Positions 25,115 to 32,797 of a DNA stretch of 64,000 nucleotides are shown one piece after another. Source of the DNA: Flavobacteriales bacterium (GTDB lineage: Bacteria; Bacteroidota; Bacteroidia; Flavobacteriales; Flavobacteriaceae); the NCBI GenBank assembly GCA_013205245.1, contig JABMNH010000038.1:1-64000 (forward strand), in the 5' to 3' direction. Position numbers and translations under genes: made by a program. Within the stretch, counting starts at the first letter, position 1, and each line of letters begins with the position of its first letter. The notes under the pieces are model-generated. The model had not been told where the DNA came from. It saw only the letters and a program-made list of their open reading frames with translations, and made no database searches.

Positions 25115-27919
25115 ATGAGAACTCAGTTTACACTAACATTAATTTTAAGTTTCATTTTTAGTTTTTCTTTCGCTCAAAAAGGAGAATTATCTGGCATTGT
25201 AAAAGATGCCGAATTTAATGATGTATTACCCTTTGCAAATATTATTGTTAAAGATCTTAATTCTGGTACTACTTCAGATTTTGATGGTATTTATACCATC
25301 ACTTTAAATCCTGGAACTTATACTATTGTCTTTAAATTTTTAGGTTACACAACCACAGAAGTTACAGGCATTATCATTAAGGCTGACGATGTAACTAATT
25401 TAGATATTAGTTTACAACCCGCTTCGGCAAATCTAGAAGAAATTGTTATTAGTGCTAAAATAGCAAGAAACACAGAATCTTCTGTTCTGAATATGCAAAA
25501 AAAATCCATCAACCTTATGGATGGCTTATCTGCCCAAAACTTTAAAAAAATGGGTGCGGGTAATTTAGCAAGTGCGGTTAAAAGCGTACCAGGCGTATCG
25601 ATTCAAGGCGGGAAATATGTGTATGTTAGGGGTCTTGGCGATCGTTATACAAAAACCATTTTAAACGGTGTAGATATTCCGGGTTTAGATCCTGATAGAA
25701 ATACCATTCAAATGGATATTTTTCCTACAAATATCTTAGACAATATTCAGGTTATTAAATCGGCTACAGCCGATTTGCCAGCCGATTTTACAGGTGGTAT
25801 TGTCAATATCGTCACTAAAGAATTTCCTACAAGAAAAGAAAACAGTATTTCTTTAAGTGGTGCCTACAATTCTAAGATGCACTTTAATGACAACTATTTA
25901 GATTATGCAGGTGGTGGAAGTGATTTTTTGGGTTACGATGATGGCGCTAGAGCTTTGCCAATTAGCCCATACCAACCTATTCCGAATACCTTTAACAATA
26001 AACCTTTACTTACCGCTTTAACAAAAAGTTTTAGTCAAAATTTAGCCGCTAAAAAATCAACTAGTGGCATGGATTACAGCTTTGGTTATACTACGGGCTA
26101 CCAATTTAATATTGGAAAAAATAAATTGGGTCTTATAGGGTCATTTTCTTATAAAAACGACACCAAATTTTATGAAAATTCAGAAAATAGTTTTTACAGA
26201 AAAGACCCTAATGTATCTATAACGGAGTTGCCTTTAAGCAGAAGTCAAAAAGGTGGTTTGGGCGAAAACAATGTGATTATAAGTGGTCTTGCTGGTATAT
26301 CGTTTAAAACAAAACATTCAAAATATAAAGTGAATGTAATGCACATTCAAAACGGAGAATCTTCTGCCGGTTTGTTTACCCAAGTTTTGAATGAATCTGA
26401 TTTTATCACATTTAAAAAAGATAATTTAGCATATACACAACGCGCCATAACCAATACATTAATATCTGGAACTCATACAAACGAAGATGCTTCTTGGAAA
26501 ACGGAATGGAAATTATCGCCAACATATTCTACAATTTACGATAAAGACATCCGTACAACGGCATTTCAAGTATTAGACGATGGTGGTTTTAGCATTGCGC
26601 CCAATAACGAACCTAAAAGAATCTGGCGGAATTTAGAAGAGGTAAACTATGTAGGTAAAATTGATTTTACAAGAAGATACGAATTTAAGAAAAGAGATGC
26701 CAAACTAAAATTTGGCGCTTATGGTTCTTATAAAGAACGTGCTTACAGCATTTATACCTTTCAGATTGGTTTATCTGGCTCAACAAGTATTTTTAATGGC
26801 GATGCCGATGCTATTTTAGCCGACAACAATTTATGGACAGTAGACAAGGGCCAAGGATCGTTTATTAGAAATATTTCTGTTGCAGATCCGGCAAATATTT
26901 TTGAAGCCAATCAAGTAAACCTTGCGGGATATGTGTCTAATGAATTCAAAATAGGCGAAAAATTAAAAACCATTTTAGGCTTACGTGTAGAACAATTTCA
27001 ATTAAATTACACAGGTCAAAACACAACAGCAACTTTGGTTCTTGACAACGCCTCTATTATAGACGCACTTGATTTCTTCCCATCTGTTAACTTAATTTAT
27101 GGTTTAACCGATAACAAAAACATCAGATTCTCTTATTCAAAAACAACGGCAAGACCTTCTTTTAAAGAAGCTTCTATCGCAGAAATTTTTGATCCATTAT
27201 CAAATGTTACATATATAGGAAACATCAATTTAAAACCCACTTATATTAACAACCTTGACATGCGTTTTGAATTTTACGGCGAAAAAGCACAAATGTTCGC
27301 TATAAGCGGATTTTATAAATCGTTTACAAACCCAATTGAATTAACCTATTTTCAATCGGCTTTAGACAATTTTACACCCAATAACTTAGGTTCTGCAAAC
27401 GTTTATGGTGTCGAAATTGAATTGCGAAAAAATTTAGGTTTTCTATCATCTCGTTTAGAAAACTTAAAATTTAACATCAACGCCTCTGTTATTAAATCTG
27501 AATTAAAAATGGGTGTTGACGAATTAACTTTACGTCAAAATACGGCCAGAACTGGCGAAAATGTGAGCGATACTAGAGATTTACAAGGCCAATCGCCATA
27601 CTTAGTAAATGCAGGATTCGATTATGACAATGACAACTTAGGTTTACAAACTGGTTTGTTTTACAACGTACAAGGAAAAACTTTAGAAGTTGTGGGTGGT
27701 GCAAACCCAGATGTATTTACAATGCCTTTTAACAGCTTAAATTTCACTTTCAATAAAAGTATAGGGAAAGATAAAAAAGCAAATATAAATTTTAAAATCA
27801 CAAACCTTTTGGGTGAAGAAAAAGAGAGTTTTTATCAATCTTTTAAAGCGCTAGATCAGGTGTTTTCTAGAAGAGACCCAGGGACGTCTTTTACTATAGG
27901 ATACAGTGTAAAATTCTAA
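25115..27919 (+). CDS. TonB-dependent outer-membrane receptor
   Basis: A 934-residue receptor with signal peptide, an N-terminal carboxypeptidase-regulatory-like domain (about residues 22-110, GELSGIVKDAEFNDVLPFAN), a plug domain (SAVKSVPGVSIQGGKYVYVRGLGDRYTK split over about 150-180, then GGIVNIVTKEF) and a 22-stranded barrel ending in FTIGYSVKF. It imports a ligand across the outer membrane using energy from TonB/ExbBD. There is no SusD-like partner; the upstream beta-helix lipoprotein probably plays the accessory role. Ligand unknown. A clear terminator follows. Confidence 0.92.
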   Translation: MRTQFTLTLILSFIFSFSFAQKGELSGIVKDAEFNDVLPFANIIVKDLNSGTTSDFDGIYTITLNPGTYTIVFKFLGYTTTEVTGIIIKADDVTNLDISLQPASANLEEIVISAKIARNTESSVLNMQKKSINLMDGLSAQNFKKMGAGNLASAVKSVPGVSIQGGKYVYVRGLGDRYTKTILNGVDIPGLDPDRNTIQMDIFPTNILDNIQVIKSATADLPADFTGGIVNIVTKEFPTRKENSISLSGAYNSKMHFNDNYLDYAGGGSDFLGYDDGARALPISPYQPIPNTFNNKPLLTALTKSFSQNLAAKKSTSGMDYSFGYTTGYQFNIGKNKLGLIGSFSYKNDTKFYENSENSFYRKDPNVSITELPLSRSQKGGLGENNVIISGLAGISFKTKHSKYKVNVMHIQNGESSAGLFTQVLNESDFITFKKDNLAYTQRAITNTLISGTHTNEDASWKTEWKLSPTYSTIYDKDIRTTAFQVLDDGGFSIAPNNEPKRIWRNLEEVNYVGKIDFTRRYEFKKRDAKLKFGAYGSYKERAYSIYTFQIGLSGSTSIFNGDADAILADNNLWTVDKGQGSFIRNISVADPANIFEANQVNLAGYVSNEFKIGEKLKTILGLRVEQFQLNYTGQNTTATLVLDNASIIDALDFFPSVNLIYGLTDNKNIRFSYSKTTARPSFKEASIAEIFDPLSNVTYIGNINLKPTYINNLDMRFEFYGEKAQMFAISGFYKSFTNPIELTYFQSALDNFTPNNLGSANVYGVEIELRKNLGFLSSRLENLKFNINASVIKSELKMGVDELTLRQNTARTGENVSDTRDLQGQSPYLVNAGFDYDNDNLGLQTGLFYNVQGKTLEVVGGANPDVFTMPFNSLNFTFNKSIGKDKKANINFKITNLLGEEKESFYQSFKALDQVFSRRDPGTSFTIGYSVKF

Positions 27920-27938
27920 AGCTTATTACTTTTCAAAC

Positions 27939-27970
27939 AAAAAAAGGAACGCCAATGCGTTCCTTTTTTT
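27939..27970. terminator. Bidirectional terminator after the TonB receptor
   Basis: AAAAAGGAACGC (27941-27952) and GCGTTCCTTTTT (27957-27968) form a stem with a CAAT loop and T-run. It serves the receptor gene (+) and the convergent YwqK-like gene (-). Confidence 0.9.
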
Positions 27971-27989
27971 GTTTTTATATAACCCGTGT

Positions 27990-28343
27990 TTAATTAATTG
28001 CCATTTTAGATTTTCCAGACCATTTGCTAACATTAACAATTTTGCCATTTACATAATCTACTTCACTTAAAGTATCTCCTGATTTAAAAATCCATTTACC
28101 TGTTTTCAGTCCATTAGCGTAAAATCCCACAACTACTTTTTCTCCTTTTTCATTATAGCTTGTCCAGTTACCATGACGTTTTTCATTTTTAAAAAAACCA
28201 TGCTGTTCTATACTTCCGTTATCAGCAAAATAAGTAGCCTCTACCAAATCGCCTACTTTTTCTAATTTAACTTTTTCTTTGTTGTTTTGCGCAAAGGTTA
28301 AACTTACACACATCATCACTATAACTAGGGCTATTTTTTTCAT
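27990..28343 (-). CDS. Secreted YwqK/MORN-like repeat protein
   Basis: A 117-residue protein with a signal peptide (MKKIALVIVMMCVSLTFAQ) and three or four short repeats of the form G-x-x-x-x-x-x-x-x-G-x-W-x-x-Y (QHGFFKNEKRHGNWTSYNEKGE, split; VVGFYANGLKTGKWIFKSGD), as in MORN and YwqK-type proteins. Such proteins are often labelled antitoxin YwqK in databases, but a secreted single copy without a toxin next to it does not support that role. It shares an 11-bp-periodic TTAAC array in its upstream region with the neighbouring lipoprotein/receptor genes. Confidence 0.72.
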   Translation of the reverse strand: MKKIALVIVMMCVSLTFAQNNKEKVKLEKVGDLVEATYFADNGSIEQHGFFKNEKRHGNWTSYNEKGEKVVVGFYANGLKTGKWIFKSGDTLSEVDYVNGKIVNVSKWSGKSKMAIN

Positions 28344-28400
28344 AATAAATTCTTTTTATGGTTTTTGACACCACTAAATTACAATTAATTTTTCATTTAA

Positions 28401-28440
28401 GATACATTAAGCTAACCTTTTCTTAACGTTACCTTAACAT
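28401..28440 (+). promoter_or_regulatory. Second 11-bp-periodic TTAACNT array
   Basis: GATACAT (28401), CTAACCT (28412), TTAACGT (28423) and TTAACAT (28434) recur every 11 bases, the same unit and period as the array at 23671-23732. It lies upstream of the YwqK-like gene (-), but the units point rightward, away from that gene. It could control that gene in reverse orientation or a rightward transcript. Confidence 0.45.
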
Positions 28441-28482
28441 TAAAAATGTAATGTGTTTAATTTTAGCATTTTAAATATATTT

Positions 28483-28589
28483 TATTTTTGAGTTTGATCC
28501 ATTTATTTGTGCTCTTTTGAAGTCTCCCTTATAAAGAATAGCCTATTTAAAAGCAGTACTCCTCAAAATCAGATTGATTTTGAGGAGTA
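28483..28589 (+). ncRNA. Possible small RNA with terminator-like hairpin
   Basis: A TATTTTTG box (28483-28490, fits TAnnTTTG) precedes a region ending in a perfect 15-bp hairpin: TACTCCTCAAAATCA (28557-28571), GAT loop, TGATTTTGAGGAGTA (28575-28589). There is no plus-strand protein gene for which this would be the terminator. The hairpin may instead simply end the minus-strand DUF3109 transcript, so the sRNA is tentative. Confidence 0.25.
28557..28589. terminator. Perfect hairpin downstream of the DUF3109 gene
   Basis: A 15-bp perfect stem with a 3-base loop, located 40 bases past the stop codon of the minus-strand DUF3109 gene. On the minus strand it is followed by only a short A/T-rich stretch, so its efficiency as a terminator is uncertain. 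Confidence 0.6.
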
Positions 28590-28628
28590 TAAAATACATT
28601 TAGGCTTAAAAAGTGTAAATAATTTCTT

Positions 28629-29198
28629 TTATTTACCCATTTCTGTAGCAATTTTTTCTAGTTCGGCATACCAATCCTCACCAAATTTTCTAACCAAAGC
28701 TTGTTTTACAAATTTGTAAACGGGCACTTGCAGTTCTTTTCCAAGCGCACAGGCATCATCACAAATGGGCCATTTATGATAATTAACGGCTGCAAAATCG
28801 CTATAATCTTGCACACGGATTGGGTATAAATGGCAAGACACTGGTTTTTTCCAAGCTATTTCGCCACTATTATAAGCTTCTTCAATGCCACATAAGGCTA
28901 TAGCGTTCTCATCAAAAATAACATAGGCACATTCGGCACCATTCACCAAAGGGGTTTCGTGTTCGCCATCTTCATTTGTAGTAAAAACACCCTGTGACTC
29001 TATTGCTTTAATTCCTTCGGCGCTTAAAAAAGGTTTTACTTTTAGATAGATATCTTTTAAAATTTGACGCTCATCAGGCTCTACCGGAGCCCCAGCATCG
29101 CCATCTATACAACAAGCGCCTTTGCAAGCCGATAAATTGCACAAAAAATCTTTTTCAATAATATCTTCCGAAACGATGGTTTTTCCTAGCTGAATCAT
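28629..29198 (-). CDS. DUF3109 family cysteine-rich protein
   Basis: A 189-residue protein of the DUF3109 family, typical of Bacteroidetes. Cys-rich motifs are clear: CNLSACKGACCIDGDAGAP near the N-terminus, then single Cys residues in AECAYVIF, ALCGIEEAY, VSCHLYPI and ICDDACALGK, reminiscent of the YkgJ-type zinc or iron-sulfur cluster proteins. I choose the ATG at 29198 (MIQLGKTIVSEDI) because family members begin there; the frame opens five codons earlier at 29213. Function unknown, cytoplasmic by lack of a signal. Confidence 0.88.
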   Translation of the reverse strand: MIQLGKTIVSEDIIEKDFLCNLSACKGACCIDGDAGAPVEPDERQILKDIYLKVKPFLSAEGIKAIESQGVFTTNEDGEHETPLVNGAECAYVIFDENAIALCGIEEAYNSGEIAWKKPVSCHLYPIRVQDYSDFAAVNYHKWPICDDACALGKELQVPVYKFVKQALVRKFGEDWYAELEKIATEMGK

Positions 29199-29269
29199 GG
29201 CGTAAAAATACATGTTTTAGCAAACAAAAACCATTAAAAAAAAGCGTTGTAAATTTAAATTCAATTAGC

Positions 29270-29299
29270 TTTGTGTTCTCAGCTAATTATATACATTTG
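29270..29299 (+). promoter_or_regulatory. Promoter of marC
   Basis: TTTG (29270-29273), an 18-base spacer and TACATTTG (29292-29299) give a full Bacteroidetes -33/-7 promoter, the best in this window. The start would lie about 18 bases before the marC ATG. Confidence 0.7.
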
Positions 29300-29322
29300 C
29301 CGACTTTTAAAACCTACTTATT

Positions 29323-29898
29323 ATGCTTTTTAATTTTAAAGAAATTTTAACCGCAACAATGGTCCTATTTGCTGTAATAGACATTGTTGGAAGTATTCCC
29401 ATTATTATAGATTTGCGCCAAAAAGTGGGTCATATTCAATCAGAAAAAGCCTCTTTAGTGGCTGCCTTAATTATGATTCTTTTTCTCTTTTTAGGCGAAG
29501 AAATCTTAAAACTCATAGGTATAGATGTAAACTCTTTCGCCGTAGCCGGTTCGTTTGTAATTCTTTTTTTAGCTTTAGAAATGATTCTAGGTATTAAACT
29601 CTACAGAGACGAAGCGCCAGAAACCGCCAGTGTAGTCCCTCTTGCTTTTCCCTTAATAGCCGGTGCTGGAACAATGACTTCTTTATTATCGCTTAAAGCG
29701 GAATTTGCCACAGTTAATATCATCGTCGCTATAATTATAAATATTATTTTTGTTTACGCCGTTTTAAAATCGTCTAAAAAAATAGAAAAAGTTATTGGAA
29801 AAGGTGGGATTGGCGTTATTCGAAAAATCTTTGGCATCGTTTTATTGGCCATTGCGGTTAAACTATTTGCGTCAAATATTCAAGGGTTATTTCAGTAA
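29323..29898 (+). CDS. MarC family integral membrane protein
   Basis: A 191-residue inner-membrane protein with six hydrophobic segments and the MarC family pattern (VIDIVGSIPIII in the first segment, AVAGSFVILFLALEMILG in the third, PLAFPLIAGAGTMTSLL in the fourth). MarC was once linked to multiple antibiotic resistance, but this was not upheld; the function is unresolved and a transport role is assumed. It has its own good promoter and is convergent with the BtpA-like gene, 13 bases between the stops. Confidence 0.9.
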   Translation: MLFNFKEILTATMVLFAVIDIVGSIPIIIDLRQKVGHIQSEKASLVAALIMILFLFLGEEILKLIGIDVNSFAVAGSFVILFLALEMILGIKLYRDEAPETASVVPLAFPLIAGAGTMTSLLSLKAEFATVNIIVAIIINIIFVYAVLKSSKKIEKVIGKGGIGVIRKIFGIVLLAIAVKLFASNIQGLFQ

Positions 29899-29911
29899 AC
29901 AGATTTAAACC

Positions 29912-30721
29912 CTAAGCTCTTAATTTGTTAACCTTCTCCATAAACCCAACTATTTTATCATAATCTAAAGGATTATTCCAATGGCCGTTTTGTTTAAAAT
30001 ACGAGCCTACAATTAAAGCATCAGAATGGAATAAATAGGTTTCTAAATTATCGCGCGTAACGCCCGAGCCTACAATAACAGGAATGTTACAAGCGGCTTT
30101 AACCGCTTTAATTTCTTCTATACTCGCTGCTGACCCAGTACTTGAACCCGTAATCAACAAACCATCACTTCTAAAATATGCGGCAGTTTTAGCGGTTTCT
30201 ACCAAACTGACATCCGCTGTTAAAGCGTGCGAACTGTGTTTTTTCTTAATATCAGTAAAGACGGCAATATGCTCAGCATCTATTTGTTTGCGGTAACGCA
30301 ATAAATCGCCGGCACAAGCATCAATATAACCCTCGTCAGCTAGATGGCCATAAACAAATCCTTCGGCGCGAATAAAATCTAAATCAGCCGCTTTCGCTAC
30401 TGCCAACGCTGCTTTATTTGCCGATGATAAAATCTGAATGCCACATGGTAGATTGGTTTCTCTTTTTATCTCACGACCAATAACTGCCATCATGGTACTT
30501 ATTTCGTGTCCAACATCGTTTTTAATATAAGGCACATCGTGCATGTTTTCTATGGCTAAGGCATCAATACCTGCTTTTTTATAAAGTTTTGCTTCTGCAA
30601 CAGCAGCGGCTATAATATCGGTATTATTATTTTGATAAGCTGGTGTGCCTGGCAAGGCTTTTAAGTGAATCATGCCAATAATTACCTGACGACGTTTAAA
30701 AATTTTTAAAAATTTTTCCAT
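29912..30721 (-). CDS. BtpA/SgcQ family TIM-barrel protein
   Basis: A 269-residue protein of the BtpA/SgcQ family: IGMIHLKALPGTPAY at the N-terminus, DALAIENMHDVPY, GYIDACAGDLLRYRKQI and a phosphate-binding C-terminal half with LLITGSSTGSAASIEEI and VIVGSGVTRDNLETYL. BtpA was named for photosystem I assembly in cyanobacteria; the family is widespread and probably enzymatic on a sugar phosphate or nucleoside-derived substrate. Here it is divergent from an HTH-PfkB kinase and psuG, so a role in pseudouridine or nucleoside salvage is the natural inference. The start is an ATG at 30721. Confidence 0.85.
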   Translation of the reverse strand: MEKFLKIFKRRQVIIGMIHLKALPGTPAYQNNNTDIIAAAVAEAKLYKKAGIDALAIENMHDVPYIKNDVGHEISTMMAVIGREIKRETNLPCGIQILSSANKAALAVAKAADLDFIRAEGFVYGHLADEGYIDACAGDLLRYRKQIDAEHIAVFTDIKKKHSSHALTADVSLVETAKTAAYFRSDGLLITGSSTGSAASIEEIKAVKAACNIPVIVGSGVTRDNLETYLFHSDALIVGSYFKQNGHWNNPLDYDKIVGFMEKVNKLRA

Positions 30722-30761
30722 AAATAATAAAGTATTAAAAGTAAAAATGTAAATTTACACA

Positions 30762-30781
30762 AATGTTTAGATTTAAACATT
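30762..30781. promoter_or_regulatory. Palindromic operator candidate in the btpA/psuK divergent region
   Basis: AATGTTTA-GATT-TAAACATT is a perfect 8-bp inverted repeat in the 73-base gap between the divergent BtpA-like and kinase genes. A second short palindrome, GTAAATTTAC, lies at 30749-30758. The kinase carries its own N-terminal winged HTH, so autoregulation through this site is plausible. Confidence 0.6.
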
Positions 30782-30794
30782 AATATAAGTAAAA

Positions 30795-31880
30795 ATGACC
30801 AAGCGCGAACTAGAAATATTACAACTGCTCAAACAAAACCCACTTATTTCGCAACAAGAATTAGCAGATTTGTTGCATTTAAAACGCTCGTCTGTGGCGG
30901 TTCATTTAGGAAATCTGGTTAAAAAAGGGGTTCTAAAAGGCAAGGGTTACATCATAAACGAAGAGCCTTATATTATTGTGCTAGGTGGCGCTAATATTGA
31001 TATTGTAGGTTTTTCAAAACAACCACTTAAAATAAAAGATTCCAATCAGGGAACACTCAAAATTTCAATGGGTGGTGTGGGGCGCAATATTGCCGAAAAT
31101 TTAGTGAGGTTAGGCTTACATACCAAACTCATTTCGGTTATAGGAAACGATGCGCATGGCAAACAATTAGCCGCGCATTCTCAAAATATAGGTTTGGATA
31201 TAAACGACAGTTTGTTTTTAAAAAACCACCCATCATCTGTTCATATTGCCATCATGGATGAAGATAATGATATGGCATTAGGCCTTTCGGCGATGGATTG
31301 CTACGAAGAAATGAACTTGGCTTTTATCAAGAAAAAAGACACTCTTTTGGCTCAGGCAAAATGTATTGTGTTAGATACCAATATCCCAAAAGTAATATTA
31401 GATTATACAGCTCAAAATAATCCAAAAAGTAAACTATTTTTAGATGCTGTTGCGGGCTCTAAAGCCAATCGCGCCAAAGATTTACTAAAATATTTATACA
31501 CTTTAAAAGTCAATGCCATAGAAGCCGAAATACTAAGTAACATCTCTATTTCAAAAGATAGTGATTTGCCCAAAATAGCGACATTTTTTCATGCTAAAGG
31601 TGTGAAAAATGTGTGTGTGACACTTGGCAGTAAAGGTGTTTTTTATAGCAATGCCAAATCGCAAGGTTTTATCAAGCCTTTTAAAGCAACTATTGTAAAT
31701 ACAAACGGTGCCGGCGATGCTTTTACAGGCGGCATTGTTTACGCAGATTTATTAGGGAAATCTTTAAAAGAAAGTTGTCTTTTTGCCATGGGATGTGCCT
31801 CCTTAGCCGTAAGCCATGAAGATAATGTAAACCCTTCTTTACAACCACAAATAGTAAAAAACATACTTAATAATATATGA
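30795..31880 (+). CDS. psuK: HTH-PfkB fusion kinase, probable pseudouridine kinase
   Basis: A 361-residue fusion. Residues 1-60 form a winged helix-turn-helix (MTKRELEILQLLKQNP, QQELADLLHLKRSSVAVHL), and the rest is a PfkB-family kinase with GGANIDIVGFSKQPL, the glycine pair motif SMGGVGRNIAENLVRLG and the ATP/catalytic motif NTNGAGDAFTGG near residue 305. The same fusion is known in E. coli YeiI. Because psuG starts within its stop codon (ATGA overlap), the most likely reaction is pseudouridine to pseudouridine 5'-phosphate, with the HTH sensing the substrate or product. Confidence 0.86.
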   Translation: MTKRELEILQLLKQNPLISQQELADLLHLKRSSVAVHLGNLVKKGVLKGKGYIINEEPYIIVLGGANIDIVGFSKQPLKIKDSNQGTLKISMGGVGRNIAENLVRLGLHTKLISVIGNDAHGKQLAAHSQNIGLDINDSLFLKNHPSSVHIAIMDEDNDMALGLSAMDCYEEMNLAFIKKKDTLLAQAKCIVLDTNIPKVILDYTAQNNPKSKLFLDAVAGSKANRAKDLLKYLYTLKVNAIEAEILSNISISKDSDLPKIATFFHAKGVKNVCVTLGSKGVFYSNAKSQGFIKPFKATIVNTNGAGDAFTGGIVYADLLGKSLKESCLFAMGCASLAVSHEDNVNPSLQPQIVKNILNNI

Positions 31881-32797
31881 ATTCGTATTTAGATATAAAT
31901 CCAGAAGTCCAACATGCCTTGGCGGAGAACAGACCCATTGTAGCTCTAGAATCTACCATCATTTCACACGGTATGCCTTATCCTAAAAATATGGAAACCG
32001 CTTTGATGGTTTCTAAAACTGTGAAAGATAATAATGCTGTTCCGGCGACTATTGCCATTATAAATGGCCGATTAAAAGTAGGTTTAACCTTAGCAGAAAT
32101 TGAACTTTTAGCCAAAGAAGGCAAGGCTATTATAAAGACAAGCCGCAGGGATATGCCTTATCTTATTTCACAAAAATTAAGTGGGGCAACAACAGTGGCT
32201 TCTACCATGATTATTGCACAAATGGCAGGTGTTAAAATTTTTGCTACTGGTGGTATTGGTGGTGTACACAGAGGTGGCGCTTCTACTTTTGATGTTTCTG
32301 CCGATTTGCAAGAACTCGCCAAAACAAATGTGGCCGTTGTTTGTGCGGGCGCCAAAGCTATTTTAGATTTAGGTCTCACTTTAGAATATTTAGAAACAAA
32401 TGGCGTACCTGTTTTGGGTTATAAAACAAAAGAGCTCCCTGCTTTTTATACCCGTAAAAGCGGATTTAATGTAGATTACCAAATAGATTCACCACAAGAA
32501 ATAGCGCGCTTTTTACATGCCAAATGGGCAATGAAACTTCAAGGTGGTGTTGTAATCACAAATCCTATTCCAGAAAAATACCAGATGGATTACGACAGTA
32601 TTATGAACACAATTAAGGCTGCTGTAAAAGAGGCTGACAAGTTGGGAATTAAAGGTAAAGAAAGTACCCCTTTTTTATTAGAAAAAATAGCTGCTTTAAC
32701 TGGTGGTAAAAGTTTAGAATCTAATATAAAATTGGTTTTAAACAATGCCGAACTCGCCGCAAAAATCGCCTGTGATTACACATCTATTGCAAAGTAA
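31877..32797 (+). CDS. psuG: Pseudouridine-5'-phosphate glycosidase
   Basis: A 306-residue enzyme that breaks the C-glycosidic bond of pseudouridine 5'-phosphate to give uracil and ribose 5-phosphate (reversible). Family motifs are complete: VALESTIISHGMPYP with Glu25, IIKTSRRDMP with Lys87 (Schiff-base neighbourhood), GATTVASTMIIAQMAG, FATGGIGGVHRGG and VVCAGAKAILDLG, and VLNNAELAAKIA at the C-terminus. It overlaps the kinase gene by four bases (ATGA), implying coupled translation. Its last 14 bases overlap the convergent CTP protease gene. No nucleoside transporter is next to it. Confidence 0.95.
   Translation: MNSYLDINPEVQHALAENRPIVALESTIISHGMPYPKNMETALMVSKTVKDNNAVPATIAIINGRLKVGLTLAEIELLAKEGKAIIKTSRRDMPYLISQKLSGATTVASTMIIAQMAGVKIFATGGIGGVHRGGASTFDVSADLQELAKTNVAVVCAGAKAILDLGLTLEYLETNGVPVLGYKTKELPAFYTRKSGFNVDYQIDSPQEIARFLHAKWAMKLQGGVVITNPIPEKYQMDYDSIMNTIKAAVKEADKLGIKGKESTPFLLEKIAALTGGKSLESNIKLVLNNAELAAKIACDYTSIAK

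Noticed and set aside
27990-28343. Toxin-antitoxin system, as YwqK-like proteins are often labelled antitoxin
   Set aside because: The protein is secreted by its signal peptide and no toxin-like gene is next to it.
28507-28719. Plus-strand open frame of 70 codons after the YwqK-like region
   Set aside because: It spans a perfect hairpin and runs into the DUF3109 gene on the other strand; it has no recognisable domain and its codon use is poor.
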